Source: Aeromonas salmonicida subsp. salmonicida (GTDB lineage Bacteria > Pseudomonadota > Gammaproteobacteria > Enterobacterales > Aeromonadaceae). From it: a stretch of DNA of 64,000 nucleotides. The notes beneath the pieces were generated by a model that did no database searches, had not been told where the DNA came from, and was given only the letters and a program-made list of their open reading frames with translations. Where the stretch lies: positions 62,001-126,000 of the forward strand of contig NZ_LSGW01000069.1 in the NCBI RefSeq assembly GCF_001643305.1. Reading direction: 5' to 3'. The translations under genes and the position numbers were made by a program. Shown here piece by piece: positions 16,858-25,587 of the stretch. Positions within the stretch are counted from its first letter, which is position 1; each line of letters begins with the position of its first letter.

Positions 16858-18300
16858 ATGATCGTGAGTTCACACAACAGACTGACCAGACTGGGCCTCG
16901 CCGCCCTGCTGCTTACCACCTGCTTTGGCGCCAGCGGCTTGGCACAGGCCGATGAGGCAACCCCCAAGGGCAAGATAGAGGCACGCAGCGAGCTGTTCGC
17001 CAAGGATCACGTCGACCAGTTCAGCAGCTGGAAAGGCACCAGCGAGAGCGCGACGCGCACCGATGCCCTGGCCGAAGATCCGCAGATGGTGGTGCTCTGG
17101 GGGGGTTATCCCTTCTCCAAGGATTACAACAAGCCCCGCGGCCATTTCTATGCCCTGACCGACGTACGGGAAACCCTGCGCACCGGCGCTCCCAAGACCG
17201 CCGAGGATGGCCCCCTGCCCATGGCCTGCTGGAGCTGCAAAGGCCCGGATGTGGCCCGCGTCATCGATGAAAAAGGCGAAGATGGCTACTTCAAGGGCAT
17301 GTGGGCCAAGGGTGGGTCGGAAATAGTCAACACCATAGGCTGCGCCGACTGCCACGACACGGCGTCGAAAGAGTTCAAGGAGGGCAAACCCGCCCTGCAC
17401 CTCTCCCGTCCCTATGCCGACCGCGCCATGACCGCCATCGGCAAGCCGTTCAAAGAGCAGGGACGTTTCGATCAGCAATCCCAGGTGTGTGGCCAGTGTC
17501 ACGTGGAGTACTACTTCAGCGGCCCCACCAAGGCGGTGAAATTCCCCTGGGACAAGGGCACCACGGTTGAGCAGATGGAGCAGTACTACGACGAGATTGG
17601 TTTCGCCGACTGGACCCACGCCCTCTCCAAGACCCCCATGCTCAAGGCCCAGCACCCTGAATACGAGACCTGGCGCGCAGGCATTCACGGCCAGAACAAC
17701 GTCGCCTGTGTCGACTGTCACATGCCCAAGGTGCAAAACGAGCAGGGCAAGGTCTACACGGATCACAAGGTCGGCAACCCCTTCGATCGCTTCGAGCAGA
17801 CCTGCCGCAACTGCCATACCCAGGGCAAGGAGATGCTGCAAGGCATAGTCCAGCAGCGCAAGGATGCGGTGACCGAGATCAAGTTGAAGGTCGAGAAGCA
17901 GCTGGTGCACGCCCACTTCGAGGCCAAGGCGGCCTGGGATGCAGGCGCCACCGAGGCGCAGATGAAAGACATACTGCAAGACATCCGTCACGCCCAATGG
18001 CGCTGGGACTTCTCCATCGCTTCCCACGGGGTGCAGATGCACGCCCCGGAAGTGGCACTGCGCATGCTGGGTACAGCTCTGGATAAAGCCGCCGATGCCC
18101 GCACCAAGCTGGCACGCCTCTTGGCGACCAAGGGGATAAGTCACGAGATCGCCCTGCCGGACATCTCCACCAAGGAGAAGGCGCAAGCCGCCCTTGGCAT
18201 GGATATGAAACAGATGAACTCAGACAAGGCCCAGTTCCTCAAGACCACAGTTCCCGCCTGGGATGCCGAGGCCAAGGCGGCCGGACGGCTGGCACAGTAA
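16858..18300 (+). CDS. nrfA: Ammonia-forming cytochrome c552 nitrite reductase
   Basis: A periplasmic pentahaem enzyme reducing nitrite to ammonia with six electrons. After a signal peptide (to about residue 32) it has the special catalytic haem site CWSCK with lysine instead of histidine, then CADCH, CGQCH, CVDCH and CRNCH. The calcium and active-site region ([10 protein letters not shown] and VDCHMP) is intact. The length of about 480 residues is normal. Starts at GTG 16855, ATG 16858 and GTG 16864 are all possible, with GGGAG at 16851-16855. It heads nrfABCD, which delivers electrons from menaquinol through NrfD, NrfC and NrfB. Confidence 0.97.
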   Translation: MIVSSHNRLTRLGLAALLLTTCFGASGLAQADEATPKGKIEARSELFAKDHVDQFSSWKGTSESATRTDALAEDPQMVVLWGGYPFSKDYNKPRGHFYALTDVRETLRTGAPKTAEDGPLPMACWSCKGPDVARVIDEKGEDGYFKGMWAKGGSEIVNTIGCADCHDTASKEFKEGKPALHLSRPYADRAMTAIGKPFKEQGRFDQQSQVCGQCHVEYYFSGPTKAVKFPWDKGTTVEQMEQYYDEIGFADWTHALSKTPMLKAQHPEYETWRAGIHGQNNVACVDCHMPKVQNEQGKVYTDHKVGNPFDRFEQTCRNCHTQGKEMLQGIVQQRKDAVTEIKLKVEKQLVHAHFEAKAAWDAGATEAQMKDILQDIRHAQWRWDFSIASHGVQMHAPEVALRMLGTALDKAADARTKLARLLATKGISHEIALPDISTKEKAQAALGMDMKQMNSDKAQFLKTTVPAWDAEAKAAGRLAQ

Positions 18301-18353
18301 CGGCGACTGCGGGCCCGGCCCCAAGTCGGGCCCGCAGCTGATGGAGGCTTCCT

Positions 18354-18950
18354 ATGGGTGATTTAACAATGGATTTTTTACGACTGATGCTGATGGCAGC
18401 CATGCTGCTCACCAGCCTGCAGGGACAGGCGGGCGACGCCGCGATCGCGCCCGCTGCCATGCCCGCGACGCATGAAGTTGAGTTTTTACGCAGCCCCGAC
18501 AAGGCCTGCACCGACTGCCACAAGGAGCAGGCAAGCGGCATGCACGGCAAACATGGCCAGACAACCAACCCCAACAACCTGGCGCCGGTCACCTGCACCA
18601 ACTGCCACGGCCAGCCCTCCCCCCAGCACAGGGAAGGGGTCAAGGATGTGATGCGGTTCAGTGACAGCTTCAACCCTCCGCAAGGCAAGGAAGCTTACCC
18701 CATCGCCGAGCAGAACGGGGTCTGCATGAGCTGCCACGAACCCAAGCCATTGCGCGAGGCGCTTTGGGCCCACGACGTGCACGCCACCAGGCTCACCTGC
18801 ACCAGCTGTCATGCACTGCACCCGGCCAAGGAGCCCATGGTGGGCATACCGGAAAAGTCCCGCATCAAGCTCTGCGTCGACTGCCATAGCAAGCAGCATG
18901 AGGCCAAGGCAACCGCTCAGCAGGCGAGCGTGAGCAAGGAGGCACCATGA
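18354..18950 (+). CDS. nrfB: Pentahaem cytochrome c NrfB
   Basis: A 198-residue secreted cytochrome with exactly five CxxCH motifs: CTDCH, CTNCH, CMSCH, CTSCH and CVDCH. It carries electrons from the NrfCD quinol dehydrogenase to NrfA in the periplasm. The ATG has GGAGG 6 nt upstream; an in-frame ATG five codons later is a less likely start. The signal peptide covers about residues 1-27. Its stop overlaps the nrfC start by four bases. The C-terminal tail of about 20 residues after the last haem is Ala/Lys/Gln-rich. Confidence 0.95.
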   Translation: MGDLTMDFLRLMLMAAMLLTSLQGQAGDAAIAPAAMPATHEVEFLRSPDKACTDCHKEQASGMHGKHGQTTNPNNLAPVTCTNCHGQPSPQHREGVKDVMRFSDSFNPPQGKEAYPIAEQNGVCMSCHEPKPLREALWAHDVHATRLTCTSCHALHPAKEPMVGIPEKSRIKLCVDCHSKQHEAKATAQQASVSKEAP

Positions 18951-19627
18951 GCTGCTCTCGTCGTGACTTTATGGCGGGCATGAGCGCGGGGGCGCTGATC
19001 ATGATGGCGGGCCCCGTGCGTGCCAGCGCGGCCATCCTCTCCCACAGCCAGACCATAGACGGGGTACGCTACGGCATGATCCATGACGAGGCGGCCTGCA
19101 TCGGCTGTACCGCCTGCATGGATGCCTGCCGGGAGGTGAATCAGGTACCGGAAGGGGTCTCGCGGCTCGAGATCATCCGCTCCGACCCCATAGGCACATT
19201 CCCCGATGCCGAGTACCACTTCTTTCGCAAGTCCTGCCAGCACTGCGACAACGCCCCCTGCGTGCATGTCTGCCCGACCGGTGCCTCCCATATCAGAGCG
19301 GAAGATGGCATCGTCGATGTGGACCCGGACCTCTGTGTCGGTTGCATGTATTGTCTGGCCGCCTGTCCCTATCAGGTGCGCTTTATCAACCCTGTGACCA
19401 AGGTCGCCGACAAGTGTGATTTTTGCCGCAAGACCAACCTGGCCCAGGGCAAGGAGCCGGCCTGCGTGGCCTCCTGCCCCACCAGGGCGCTGGTGTTCGG
19501 CAATCTGGATGATCCCGATAGCCCCATCGCCAAACGGCTGGTGAAGGAGACCACCTATCGCTACAAGCAGGCGCTCGGCACCTCGCCCAAGATGTACCGT
19601 GTGCCCAAAGGGGAGATAACCTCATGA
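18947..19627 (+). CDS. nrfC: Ferredoxin-like quinol dehydrogenase subunit NrfC
   Basis: A 226-residue periplasmic iron-sulfur protein with a twin-arginine signal (SRRDFMAGMSAGAL). It has four [4Fe-4S] cysteine clusters, seen in CIGCTACMDAC, CQHCDNAPCVHVC, CVGCMYCLAAC and CDFC with CVASC. With NrfD it forms the menaquinol dehydrogenase feeding NrfB. Start overlaps the nrfB stop (ATGA), which implies coupled translation. Length and motif order match E. coli NrfC (about 223 residues). Confidence 0.96.
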   Translation: MSCSRRDFMAGMSAGALIMMAGPVRASAAILSHSQTIDGVRYGMIHDEAACIGCTACMDACREVNQVPEGVSRLEIIRSDPIGTFPDAEYHFFRKSCQHCDNAPCVHVCPTGASHIRAEDGIVDVDPDLCVGCMYCLAACPYQVRFINPVTKVADKCDFCRKTNLAQGKEPACVASCPTRALVFGNLDDPDSPIAKRLVKETTYRYKQALGTSPKMYRVPKGEITS

Positions 19628-19663
19628 CCATGCAAGCGGCAGTAACCCAAGGAGGGAATAACC

Positions 19664-20614
19664 ATGTGGCATGACGCATTTCATTTTCCTTCCCTTGTCT
19701 GGGACTGGCCCATCGCCATCTACCTCTTTCTGCTCGGCATCTCCGCCGGGGCCACCAGCCTCTCGGTGTTGTTGCGCCGCAAAGGGGCTGGCAGCGAGAG
19801 CGGCATCATCAAGGCGACCGCCATTCTGGCACCGCTAAGCGTGATATTGGGGCTCTTGATCCTCATCTTCCACCTGGCCCGTCCCTGGACCTTCTGGAAG
19901 CTGATGTTCCACTACCAGTTCGACTCAGTGATGTCGATGGGGGTCATGCTGTTCCAGCTCTATATGGCGGTGCTGTTTGCCTGGCTGGCGGTGGTATTTC
20001 GCAGCGAGATCGAGGAACTGCGCAGGCACCTGTTCAAGGAGACGTTCGCCTTCGTGGATAGCACGATAGTCCTGCTGGCCAGATTCGAACGTCTGCTGGC
20101 GCCGCTGCTGTTGCTGCTGGCCGTGCTGCTCGGCGCCTACACCGGCTTTTTGCTCTCTGCGCTCAAGACTTATCCGCTGCTCAACAACCCTGTGCTGCCT
20201 GTGCTGTTTCTGGTCTCCGGCATCAGTTCAGGCATTGCCTCCACCATCTTGCTGGCGGTGACTCTCTTCAATGAGGATCACCACAGCCAGGGAGTGAGCT
20301 TTGTGCACGGCTTCGAGCGACCCGTGCTGGCGGTAGAGGTGCTGCTGCTGGTCTGCTTCTTTACCGGCCTCTACTTTGGTGGTGGCCAGAAAGAGGTGGC
20401 CATGTGGGCCGCCATCGGCAGCGGCTTCTGGGCCCAGGTGTTCTGGCTTGGTGTGGTGGGTTTCGGCATGCTGCTGCCCCAGTTGCTCTCCCTGCTACCA
20501 GCACAAATGCGCCAGCGCAACGGTCATCTGGTGCTGGTGTGCAGCCTGACCCTGATGGGGATACTGCTGCTGCGTTACTTCGTGCTCTATGCAGGTCAAA
20601 TGACTGTTGTATAA
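19664..20614 (+). CDS. nrfD: Membrane quinol-oxidising subunit NrfD
   Basis: A 316-residue integral membrane protein with eight predicted helices, the NrfD/PsrC fold that binds menaquinol. A strong AAGGAGGG precedes the ATG. It pairs with NrfC to inject electrons into NrfB. Its last 25 codons (20540-20614) are partly duplicated just downstream, inside a separate small reading frame at 20625-20738. A strong terminator follows, so the structural genes nrfABCD probably form one transcription unit. Confidence 0.95.
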   Translation: MWHDAFHFPSLVWDWPIAIYLFLLGISAGATSLSVLLRRKGAGSESGIIKATAILAPLSVILGLLILIFHLARPWTFWKLMFHYQFDSVMSMGVMLFQLYMAVLFAWLAVVFRSEIEELRRHLFKETFAFVDSTIVLLARFERLLAPLLLLLAVLLGAYTGFLLSALKTYPLLNNPVLPVLFLVSGISSGIASTILLAVTLFNEDHHSQGVSFVHGFERPVLAVEVLLLVCFFTGLYFGGGQKEVAMWAAIGSGFWAQVFWLGVVGFGMLLPQLLSLLPAQMRQRNGHLVLVCSLTLMGILLLRYFVLYAGQMTVV

Positions 20615-20738
20615 AGGGAGATACATGATGGGTAGCAAAAGCGACCATACGACGTCGGCTTGCAGCATGACCCTGATGGGCAGGTTGCTGACTGATGCTG
20701 CGTCATCCTCGTATGCCGGCCAGATGACGGTGGTATGA
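20540..20738 (+). repeat. Partial tandem duplication of the nrfD 3' end
   Basis: Unit A is 20540-20614 (the nrfD C-terminus) and unit B is 20661-20738. The opening 20 bases differ at one position. The closing section encodes the same eight residues (YAGQMTVV) and differs only at third codon positions, five in all. The middle has diverged. Each unit ends in its own stop codon. Confidence 0.85.
20625..20738 (+). CDS. 37-residue ORF ending in a copy of the NrfD C-terminus
   Basis: A small reading frame starts at ATG 20625 with AAAGGGAG 5 nt upstream and ends at TGA 20738. Its C-terminal half matches the end of NrfD (CS-TLMG near the middle and YAGQMTVV at the end). Its N-terminus (MMGSKSDHTTSA) is unlike NrfD and not hydrophobic. 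It may be a leftover of an older nrfD allele displaced by recombination, or a real small peptide. Substitutions in the shared tail are all synonymous, which suggests that both copies were once under protein-level selection. No function is assigned. Confidence 0.45.
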   Translation: MMGSKSDHTTSACSMTLMGRLLTDAASSSYAGQMTVV

Positions 20739-20749
20739 GAAACTGATCG

Positions 20750-20790
20750 CAAGCGCCAGCCGCCTTGGGCGACTGGCGCTTGTCTGTTTT
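20750..20790 (+). terminator. Strong terminator between nrfD and nrfE
   Basis: CAAGCGCCAG (20750-20759) pairs with CTGGCGCTTG (20773-20782), and an inner CGCC/GGCG stem continues with a single mismatch. The 3' side is T-rich, ending in TTTT (20787-20790). It separates the nrfABCD structural genes from the nrfE-led maturation genes. About 88 bp remain before nrfE for a second promoter. Confidence 0.85.
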
Positions 20791-20878
20791 AAGCGAATTG
20801 TTTTCTGGTCATGCCCCAACGCCCGCCTGCTGCGGACGCTGCGGCATAACATGAACCCATGATGGAACCGGAGGTTGT

Positions 20879-22828
20879 GTGCTGGCGGAGTTCGGCTATC
20901 TCTCACTGTTGCTGGCAACGGCGCTCTCTCTGGTGCAAGGCACCCTGCCCTGGCTGGGCCTGAGGCTGGCATCGCCCCCTCTGCTGGGCTGTGCCAAGCC
21001 GCTGGCACTGCTCAATGCCGCCCTGCTGGGGGCTGCCCTGCTGCTGCTCGCCAGCTGCTTTGCCCGGGATGATTTTACCGTCAGTTATGTGGCTCAGCAC
21101 GCCAACAGCGCCCTGACCATGGGCTTCAAGCTGGCGGCGGTCTGGGGCGGCCATGAAGGCTCCATGCTCTTCTTCGTGTTTGCGCTGGCGCTCTGGGGCG
21201 CCCTGGTGGCGCTCTGCTCGCAGCAGGTCGACTCGCTGATCCGTGCCCGGGTGCTCGCCATCATGGGGCTGATAGTGGGGCTGTTTGGACTCTATACCCT
21301 TGTCTTCTCCAGCCCGTTTGACCGGCAGTTCCCGGGGCCCCTGGAGGGACGCGATCTCAATCCCATGTTGCAGGACATAGGCCTCATCATTCACCCGCCC
21401 CTGCTCTATCTCGGCTACGTGGGCTTTGCAGTCAACTTCGCCTTCGCCATGGCGGCGCTGCACTCGGGCAGGCTGGACGGCGCCGTGGCCCACTGGAGCA
21501 GACCCTGGGCGCTGGGCTCCTGGGTGTTTCTCACCGCCGGTATCCTGCTCGGCTCCTGGTGGGCCTATTACGAGCTCGGCTGGGGTGGCTGGTGGTTCTG
21601 GGATCCGGTGGAAAACGCCTCCCTGCTGCCCTGGCTGCTCGGCACAGCCCTGCTGCATGCCCTCATCGTCTGCGAGAAGCGCGGCGCTTACGGCCACGGC
21701 GTGCTGCTGCTCTCCATCTTCACCTTCGCCCTGAGCCTGCTCGGCACCTTCGTGGTGCGCTCCGGCGTGCTCACCTCGGTGCACGCCTTCGCGGTGGATC
21801 CCAATCGCGGCCTCACCCTCTTGCTGCTGCTCGGCCTGTTATTGACCACGGCGCTCACCCTGTTTGCGCTGCGGGCAGATACCCGCGCCCCCTACGCCCG
21901 CTTCGGCTTCTGGTCAAAAGAGGGACTCTTGGGCGCCGCCATCCTTCTGCTCAGCGTGGCCTGCGCCTGCGTGTTGCTCGGCACCTTCTACCCCATGGTG
22001 TTCCAGTCCCTGCACCTGGGCTCGCTCTCGGTCGGTGCGCCATATTTCAACGCTGTTTTCGTACCCCTGGCCCTGGCCCTGATGGCACTGATGACCCAGA
22101 TCCCGCGCCTGCGCTGGCAATGTCTTGCGGCCAGCCCCCCCATCAAACGGATAGTGCCGCCTCTGCTAGGTCTGCTCGGGGGCGGCCTGCTTAGCCTGGG
22201 GTATCGCGATCTTGGCGCCCTCAGTTGGGTTGGCCTTGTCGCCAACGTGCTGAGTCTCTGGCTGGTGGCAAGCCTGTTGCTCAATTTCTCATTCAAGACC
22301 CATGGCCTGAGTGCCAACCGGCTGGGGAGTTTGCTCGCCCACCTGGGAGTCGCCATATGTGCCCTTGGCATCAATCAGGTGAGCCACTACAGCCAGGAGG
22401 GGGGCACAGTATTAAAAGCGGGCAGCCCCTACCAGCTTGGCGCCTATACCTTTCGCTATGAGGGGAGCGAGCCCCTGCTCGGCCCCAACTACACTGCCGA
22501 GCGCATTACGCTGAGCGTGCACAAAGGCGCCAAGGAGGTGGCGCGGTTGATGCCGGAGCGGCACCACTACAGCGTACGCACCATGAACATGAACGAGCCC
22601 GGCATCCAGTGGGGTCTGTTTGGGGATCTCTACGTGGTGCTCGGCGAGAAGATGGAGCCGGACGCCTACGCCATGCGCCTTCACTACAAGCCGCTGGTGC
22701 GCTGGATCTGGCTGGGGGGCATGCTGATGATGGCAGGAGGTGCCCTGCGTTTGTCCAGGCGCAAGCCGTTGCTGGTATCCCGTCCAGCCAAGATCCCGCA
22801 GCCCCTGCGCGAACAGGAGGCACCATGA
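20879..22828 (+). CDS. nrfE: NrfE, CcmF-like cytochrome c haem lyase subunit
   Basis: A 649-residue membrane protein with about 14-15 helices and the CcmF/NrfE haem-handling motif GWGGWWFWDPVENASLLPWL near residue 240. It belongs to the system that attaches the haem to the unusual CWSCK motif of NrfA. Start is a GTG at 20879 with CGGAGG 4 nt upstream; no in-frame ATG is available in this position. The stop overlaps the next gene by 4 nt. CcmF of the general Ccm system is very similar, but position behind nrfABCD and the lack of other ccm genes point to NrfE. Confidence 0.92.
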   Translation: MLAEFGYLSLLLATALSLVQGTLPWLGLRLASPPLLGCAKPLALLNAALLGAALLLLASCFARDDFTVSYVAQHANSALTMGFKLAAVWGGHEGSMLFFVFALALWGALVALCSQQVDSLIRARVLAIMGLIVGLFGLYTLVFSSPFDRQFPGPLEGRDLNPMLQDIGLIIHPPLLYLGYVGFAVNFAFAMAALHSGRLDGAVAHWSRPWALGSWVFLTAGILLGSWWAYYELGWGGWWFWDPVENASLLPWLLGTALLHALIVCEKRGAYGHGVLLLSIFTFALSLLGTFVVRSGVLTSVHAFAVDPNRGLTLLLLLGLLLTTALTLFALRADTRAPYARFGFWSKEGLLGAAILLLSVACACVLLGTFYPMVFQSLHLGSLSVGAPYFNAVFVPLALALMALMTQIPRLRWQCLAASPPIKRIVPPLLGLLGGGLLSLGYRDLGALSWVGLVANVLSLWLVASLLLNFSFKTHGLSANRLGSLLAHLGVAICALGINQVSHYSQEGGTVLKAGSPYQLGAYTFRYEGSEPLLGPNYTAERITLSVHKGAKEVARLMPERHHYSVRTMNMNEPGIQWGLFGDLYVVLGEKMEPDAYAMRLHYKPLVRWIWLGGMLMMAGGALRLSRRKPLLVSRPAKIPQPLREQEAP

Positions 22829-23394
22829 GCCCGCGCCTGCGTCTTTTTCTCCCCTTGCTGCTGACTCTGGGCCTCGGCACCCTGCTTTGGCTGGGGCTTG
22901 CCAACAATCCCTACCGCCAGGACGAGGCGACCCTGGGGCGTACCCTGCCCCAGTGGCAGAGCGAAAACCTGCTGGATGGGGGGCTTGTCCACACCGACCA
23001 GCTCAAGGGAGAGCCCTTTGTGCTCAACGTCTGGGCCAGCTGGTGCCCCAACTGCCGCGCCGAGCACCCGCTGCTCGCCGAGCTGGCCAGCACGGTTCCC
23101 CTCTATGGGCTCAACTACAGAGACAAGGGCGAAGCGGCGCGTGCCTGGCTTGGTGAGGCAGGCAACCCCTATCGCGCCGTGCTGGCGGACTCGGACGGCA
23201 AGTTGGCGCTGGAGCTCGGCGTCTACGGCACGCCCGAAACCTATCTGTTTGCCGCCGATGGCACCCTGCTCACCCGCCACACGGGTCTCTTGACCACGGA
23301 TATCTGGCAGCGCCAGTTTGTGCCAAAGCTCAAGGCCGCCCGCGCCACGACCCTGACATCCTCAACGACCACCGGGCAGGAGGGCAAACCATGA
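22825..23394 (+). CDS. DsbE/CcmG-like thiol:disulfide oxidoreductase of the nrf cluster
   Basis: A 189-residue membrane-tethered thioredoxin-fold protein with an N-terminal anchor (about residues 5-25). The active site WCPNC lies near residue 75 in VWASWCPNCRAEHP, and a cis-proline loop GTPETYLF sits near 138. CcmG-type proteins keep apocytochrome CxxC cysteines reduced before haem ligation. Overlap with nrfE (ATGA at 22825-22828) and with the downstream nrfFG gene (ATGA at 23391-23394) shows a tightly coupled module. E. coli nrf lacks this gene and has no dedicated thioredoxin between nrfE and nrfF, so the position is informative. Confidence 0.9.
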   Translation: MSPRLRLFLPLLLTLGLGTLLWLGLANNPYRQDEATLGRTLPQWQSENLLDGGLVHTDQLKGEPFVLNVWASWCPNCRAEHPLLAELASTVPLYGLNYRDKGEAARAWLGEAGNPYRAVLADSDGKLALELGVYGTPETYLFAADGTLLTRHTGLLTTDIWQRQFVPKLKAARATTLTSSTTTGQEGKP

Positions 23395-24581
23395 AGACCC
23401 CTGTCATCCTCTGCCCCCTGCTGCTTGTACTCGGTATGAGCGTGGGCGCCCTGGCCAGCGGGGTCGATACCTATCAGTTCCAGCACCCGGAGCGACAGCG
23501 CCGCGCCCAGGATCTCGCCCGCGCCCTGCGCTGCCCCCAATGCCAGAACCAGAACCTGGTGGAGTCCAACTCCCCCATCGCCCGGGATCTGCGGCTCGAG
23601 GTCTACCGCTGGGTGGACGAGGGGCAAAGCGACGAGCAGGTGATCGCCCGCATGACCAGTCGATTTGGCGACTTCGTGCGCTACGATCCCCCCTTCAAGG
23701 CCAGCACCCTGCTGCTCTGGGCTGGTCCCCTCCTGTTGCTGGGACTGGCGCTGACCACTCTGGGACGCCGTCTGAAGGCCAAAGGGGATCAGGCCGTCCG
23801 GCTCAACGGCTCTGTCAGCAGGCAAGCGGCCAACCCGCGCAGTGAGTTGAATCGCCTGATCATGCTCAGGGAGCAGACCTGTCTCCCCCCAGAACATCCC
23901 CTCTATCAGGAGCTGACCGCAGCCAATCTTGACAATGCCACGCCGGCAGCGGAGCTGGCCCTGCGCGAGCGGCTGACCCATCGATCTGGCAACTGCGGCA
24001 GCCACACGCAGCACAAGGGCGTCCTTCTGCTGCTCGGAATCGTGATGGTCGGCGGGCTCGCCGCCTTTTATGCCGGCAGCGGCCGCTACCAGGCATGGCA
24101 GGCTTATCAGTCACGCCCCGATCCGCTGGCGGGGCTGAGTCCGCGGGATCTGCAGGACAAGGAGCTAGGGGATCTGCATCAAACCCTGCTGCTCAACCCG
24201 CAAGACCTCGACAGCTGGGCGGCACTGGGGCAGCTCTATCTCTATCGGGATGAATACGACAACGCCTGGCTTGCCTATCAGCGCCTCGCCCTGCTTGAAG
24301 GGGGCGCCAGTGCCGCCACCCTGGCTGCCCAGGCGACTGTGCGCTACTACCAGGCAGGCCAGCAGATCACCCCAGAGGCGCGCCACTTGCTCGATAGCGC
24401 CCTCAAGCAGGATAAAGGGGAAGTGAGCGCCCTGATGCTGCTCGCCTCCGATCACTTCCTGCACGGCCGCTACCGCCAGGCCATCGACCTGTGGCAACAA
24501 CTGCTGGATAGCGAGCGCCCTCGTATCAGCCGTGCGGCGCTGATTGAGGCGATCCAGACGGCAAAAATGATGGGGGGCTGA
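23391..24581 (+). CDS. Fused NrfF-NrfG haem lyase subunit
   Basis: A 396-residue protein joining two parts that are separate genes in E. coli nrf. Residues 1-22 are a signal peptide. About 25-130 is the NrfF/CcmH domain with the redox motif LRCPQCQNQNL and a following helix. After a linker comes a second membrane helix (about 205-225) and a TPR region (about 250-390) like NrfG/CcmI. NrfG binds the apo-NrfA C-terminus and NrfF reduces its CxxC(H/K) motifs for haem attachment. The fusion parallels the CcmH protein of E. coli. It ends the maturation operon. Confidence 0.9.
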   Translation: MKTPVILCPLLLVLGMSVGALASGVDTYQFQHPERQRRAQDLARALRCPQCQNQNLVESNSPIARDLRLEVYRWVDEGQSDEQVIARMTSRFGDFVRYDPPFKASTLLLWAGPLLLLGLALTTLGRRLKAKGDQAVRLNGSVSRQAANPRSELNRLIMLREQTCLPPEHPLYQELTAANLDNATPAAELALRERLTHRSGNCGSHTQHKGVLLLLGIVMVGGLAAFYAGSGRYQAWQAYQSRPDPLAGLSPRDLQDKELGDLHQTLLLNPQDLDSWAALGQLYLYRDEYDNAWLAYQRLALLEGGASAATLAAQATVRYYQAGQQITPEARHLLDSALKQDKGEVSALMLLASDHFLHGRYRQAIDLWQQLLDSERPRISRAALIEAIQTAKMMGG

Positions 24582-24703
24582 CGGGTTGGAGGAGCCATCC
24601 TTCACCCTGTTGTCCAGGCCAATATCAACAGGAAATGGCTTGCCATCACGCCAATCCAGGACAAACAATACGAGCCCTTTATTCCACCGCCGGAGCCTTC
24701 CCC

Positions 24704-25159
24704 ATGATCCCCATTCGCTGTCACGCCGTCTCCGGTGTGGCGTTATCGGAAATCGATGGCCAAGCCAAAATACTGCTGATGAAGCGGGTCAAGGGCGGCT
24801 TCTGGTGCCATGTGGCGGGCACGGTTGAGGCGGGTGAAACCGGCTGGCAGACCATTATTCGCGAGATGGGTGAAGAGACAGGCATCGCCGTCACAGAGCT
24901 ATACAGCGGCGAATACCTTGAGCAGTTTTACGAATCGGCCTCGAATACCGTGATGGTGGTGCCGGTCTTTGTGGTCTATTGCCCACCCAATCAAGCGGTC
25001 ACCCTCAACGACGAGCACACCGAATATCGCTGGTGTTCGCTCACCGAAGCCAAGGCGCTGGTGAGCTTTCCCGGGCAGAAGGCGCTCTATGACCACATCT
25101 GGCACTATTTTGTCGAAAACAGCCCCTCGGCACTGATGCAAGTGACTATCCCTTCGTAA
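24704..25159 (+). CDS. Nudix hydrolase
   Basis: A 151-residue protein with a complete Nudix box: GTVEAGETGWQTIIREMGEE and the following TGI fit GX5EX7REUXEEXGU (about residues 38-60). The start at 24704 follows CGGAG; an upstream in-frame start at 24635 would add 23 poorly conserved residues. The substrate is not determinable. Similarity to NudB-like (dihydroneopterin triphosphate) or generic MutT-like enzymes is possible. It lies alone after the nrf cluster without a clear terminator between them. Confidence 0.88.
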   Translation: MIPIRCHAVSGVALSEIDGQAKILLMKRVKGGFWCHVAGTVEAGETGWQTIIREMGEETGIAVTELYSGEYLEQFYESASNTVMVVPVFVVYCPPNQAVTLNDEHTEYRWCSLTEAKALVSFPGQKALYDHIWHYFVENSPSALMQVTIPS

Positions 25160-25587
25160 CCGCAGAGGGGGCTCTTCTCGTCTGCGCCATCACACAACTC
25201 CGACGATAAGATGCCGCCCCTCTCCGAGGGGTGGCCTGTCTGTTCAGGGTTGCCCGCTGGTACCGTTTTACCCGGCGCCAGGGTGATAAACAGGCTGTCG
25301 GGAGCGACAGCCTCCTCCAGGGCACAAAAAAGTGGTAACGAATGGCCATAACAGGCATATAGTGCGCCACCATAGCACGTCACAATGACAGCGGGTTCTG
25401 ACGACCATCAGACCCATACATGGCTCGATACTTCATGGAACTGGTCGCGATATAGCCCCGAACGTGGGTATATCAAGGCGCAAGGCCCCATAAAAATGAA
25501 ATATCGGGCCGTTAAACGTTGTGAAGCGTCAATTACCGTCATATAACTAGCCAAATACCCCTGTCAGTCGTACGGAAGCGTCAAATC
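25160..25587. other. Intergenic region upstream of pbpG
   Basis: 428 bp with no supported gene. Short minus-strand reading frames exist but lack codon character and ribosome sites. A 10-bp direct repeat, GAAGCGTCAA, occurs near 25523 and 25573, 50 bp apart; the second copy overlaps the pbpG ribosome binding region. A small hairpin (CCCCTCtccGAGGGG) sits near 25216. Confidence 0.4.

Noticed and set aside
25105-25383. Small minus-strand frames between the Nudix gene and pbpG
   Set aside because: No ribosome site and no coding character. One runs into the Nudix gene from the opposite strand.
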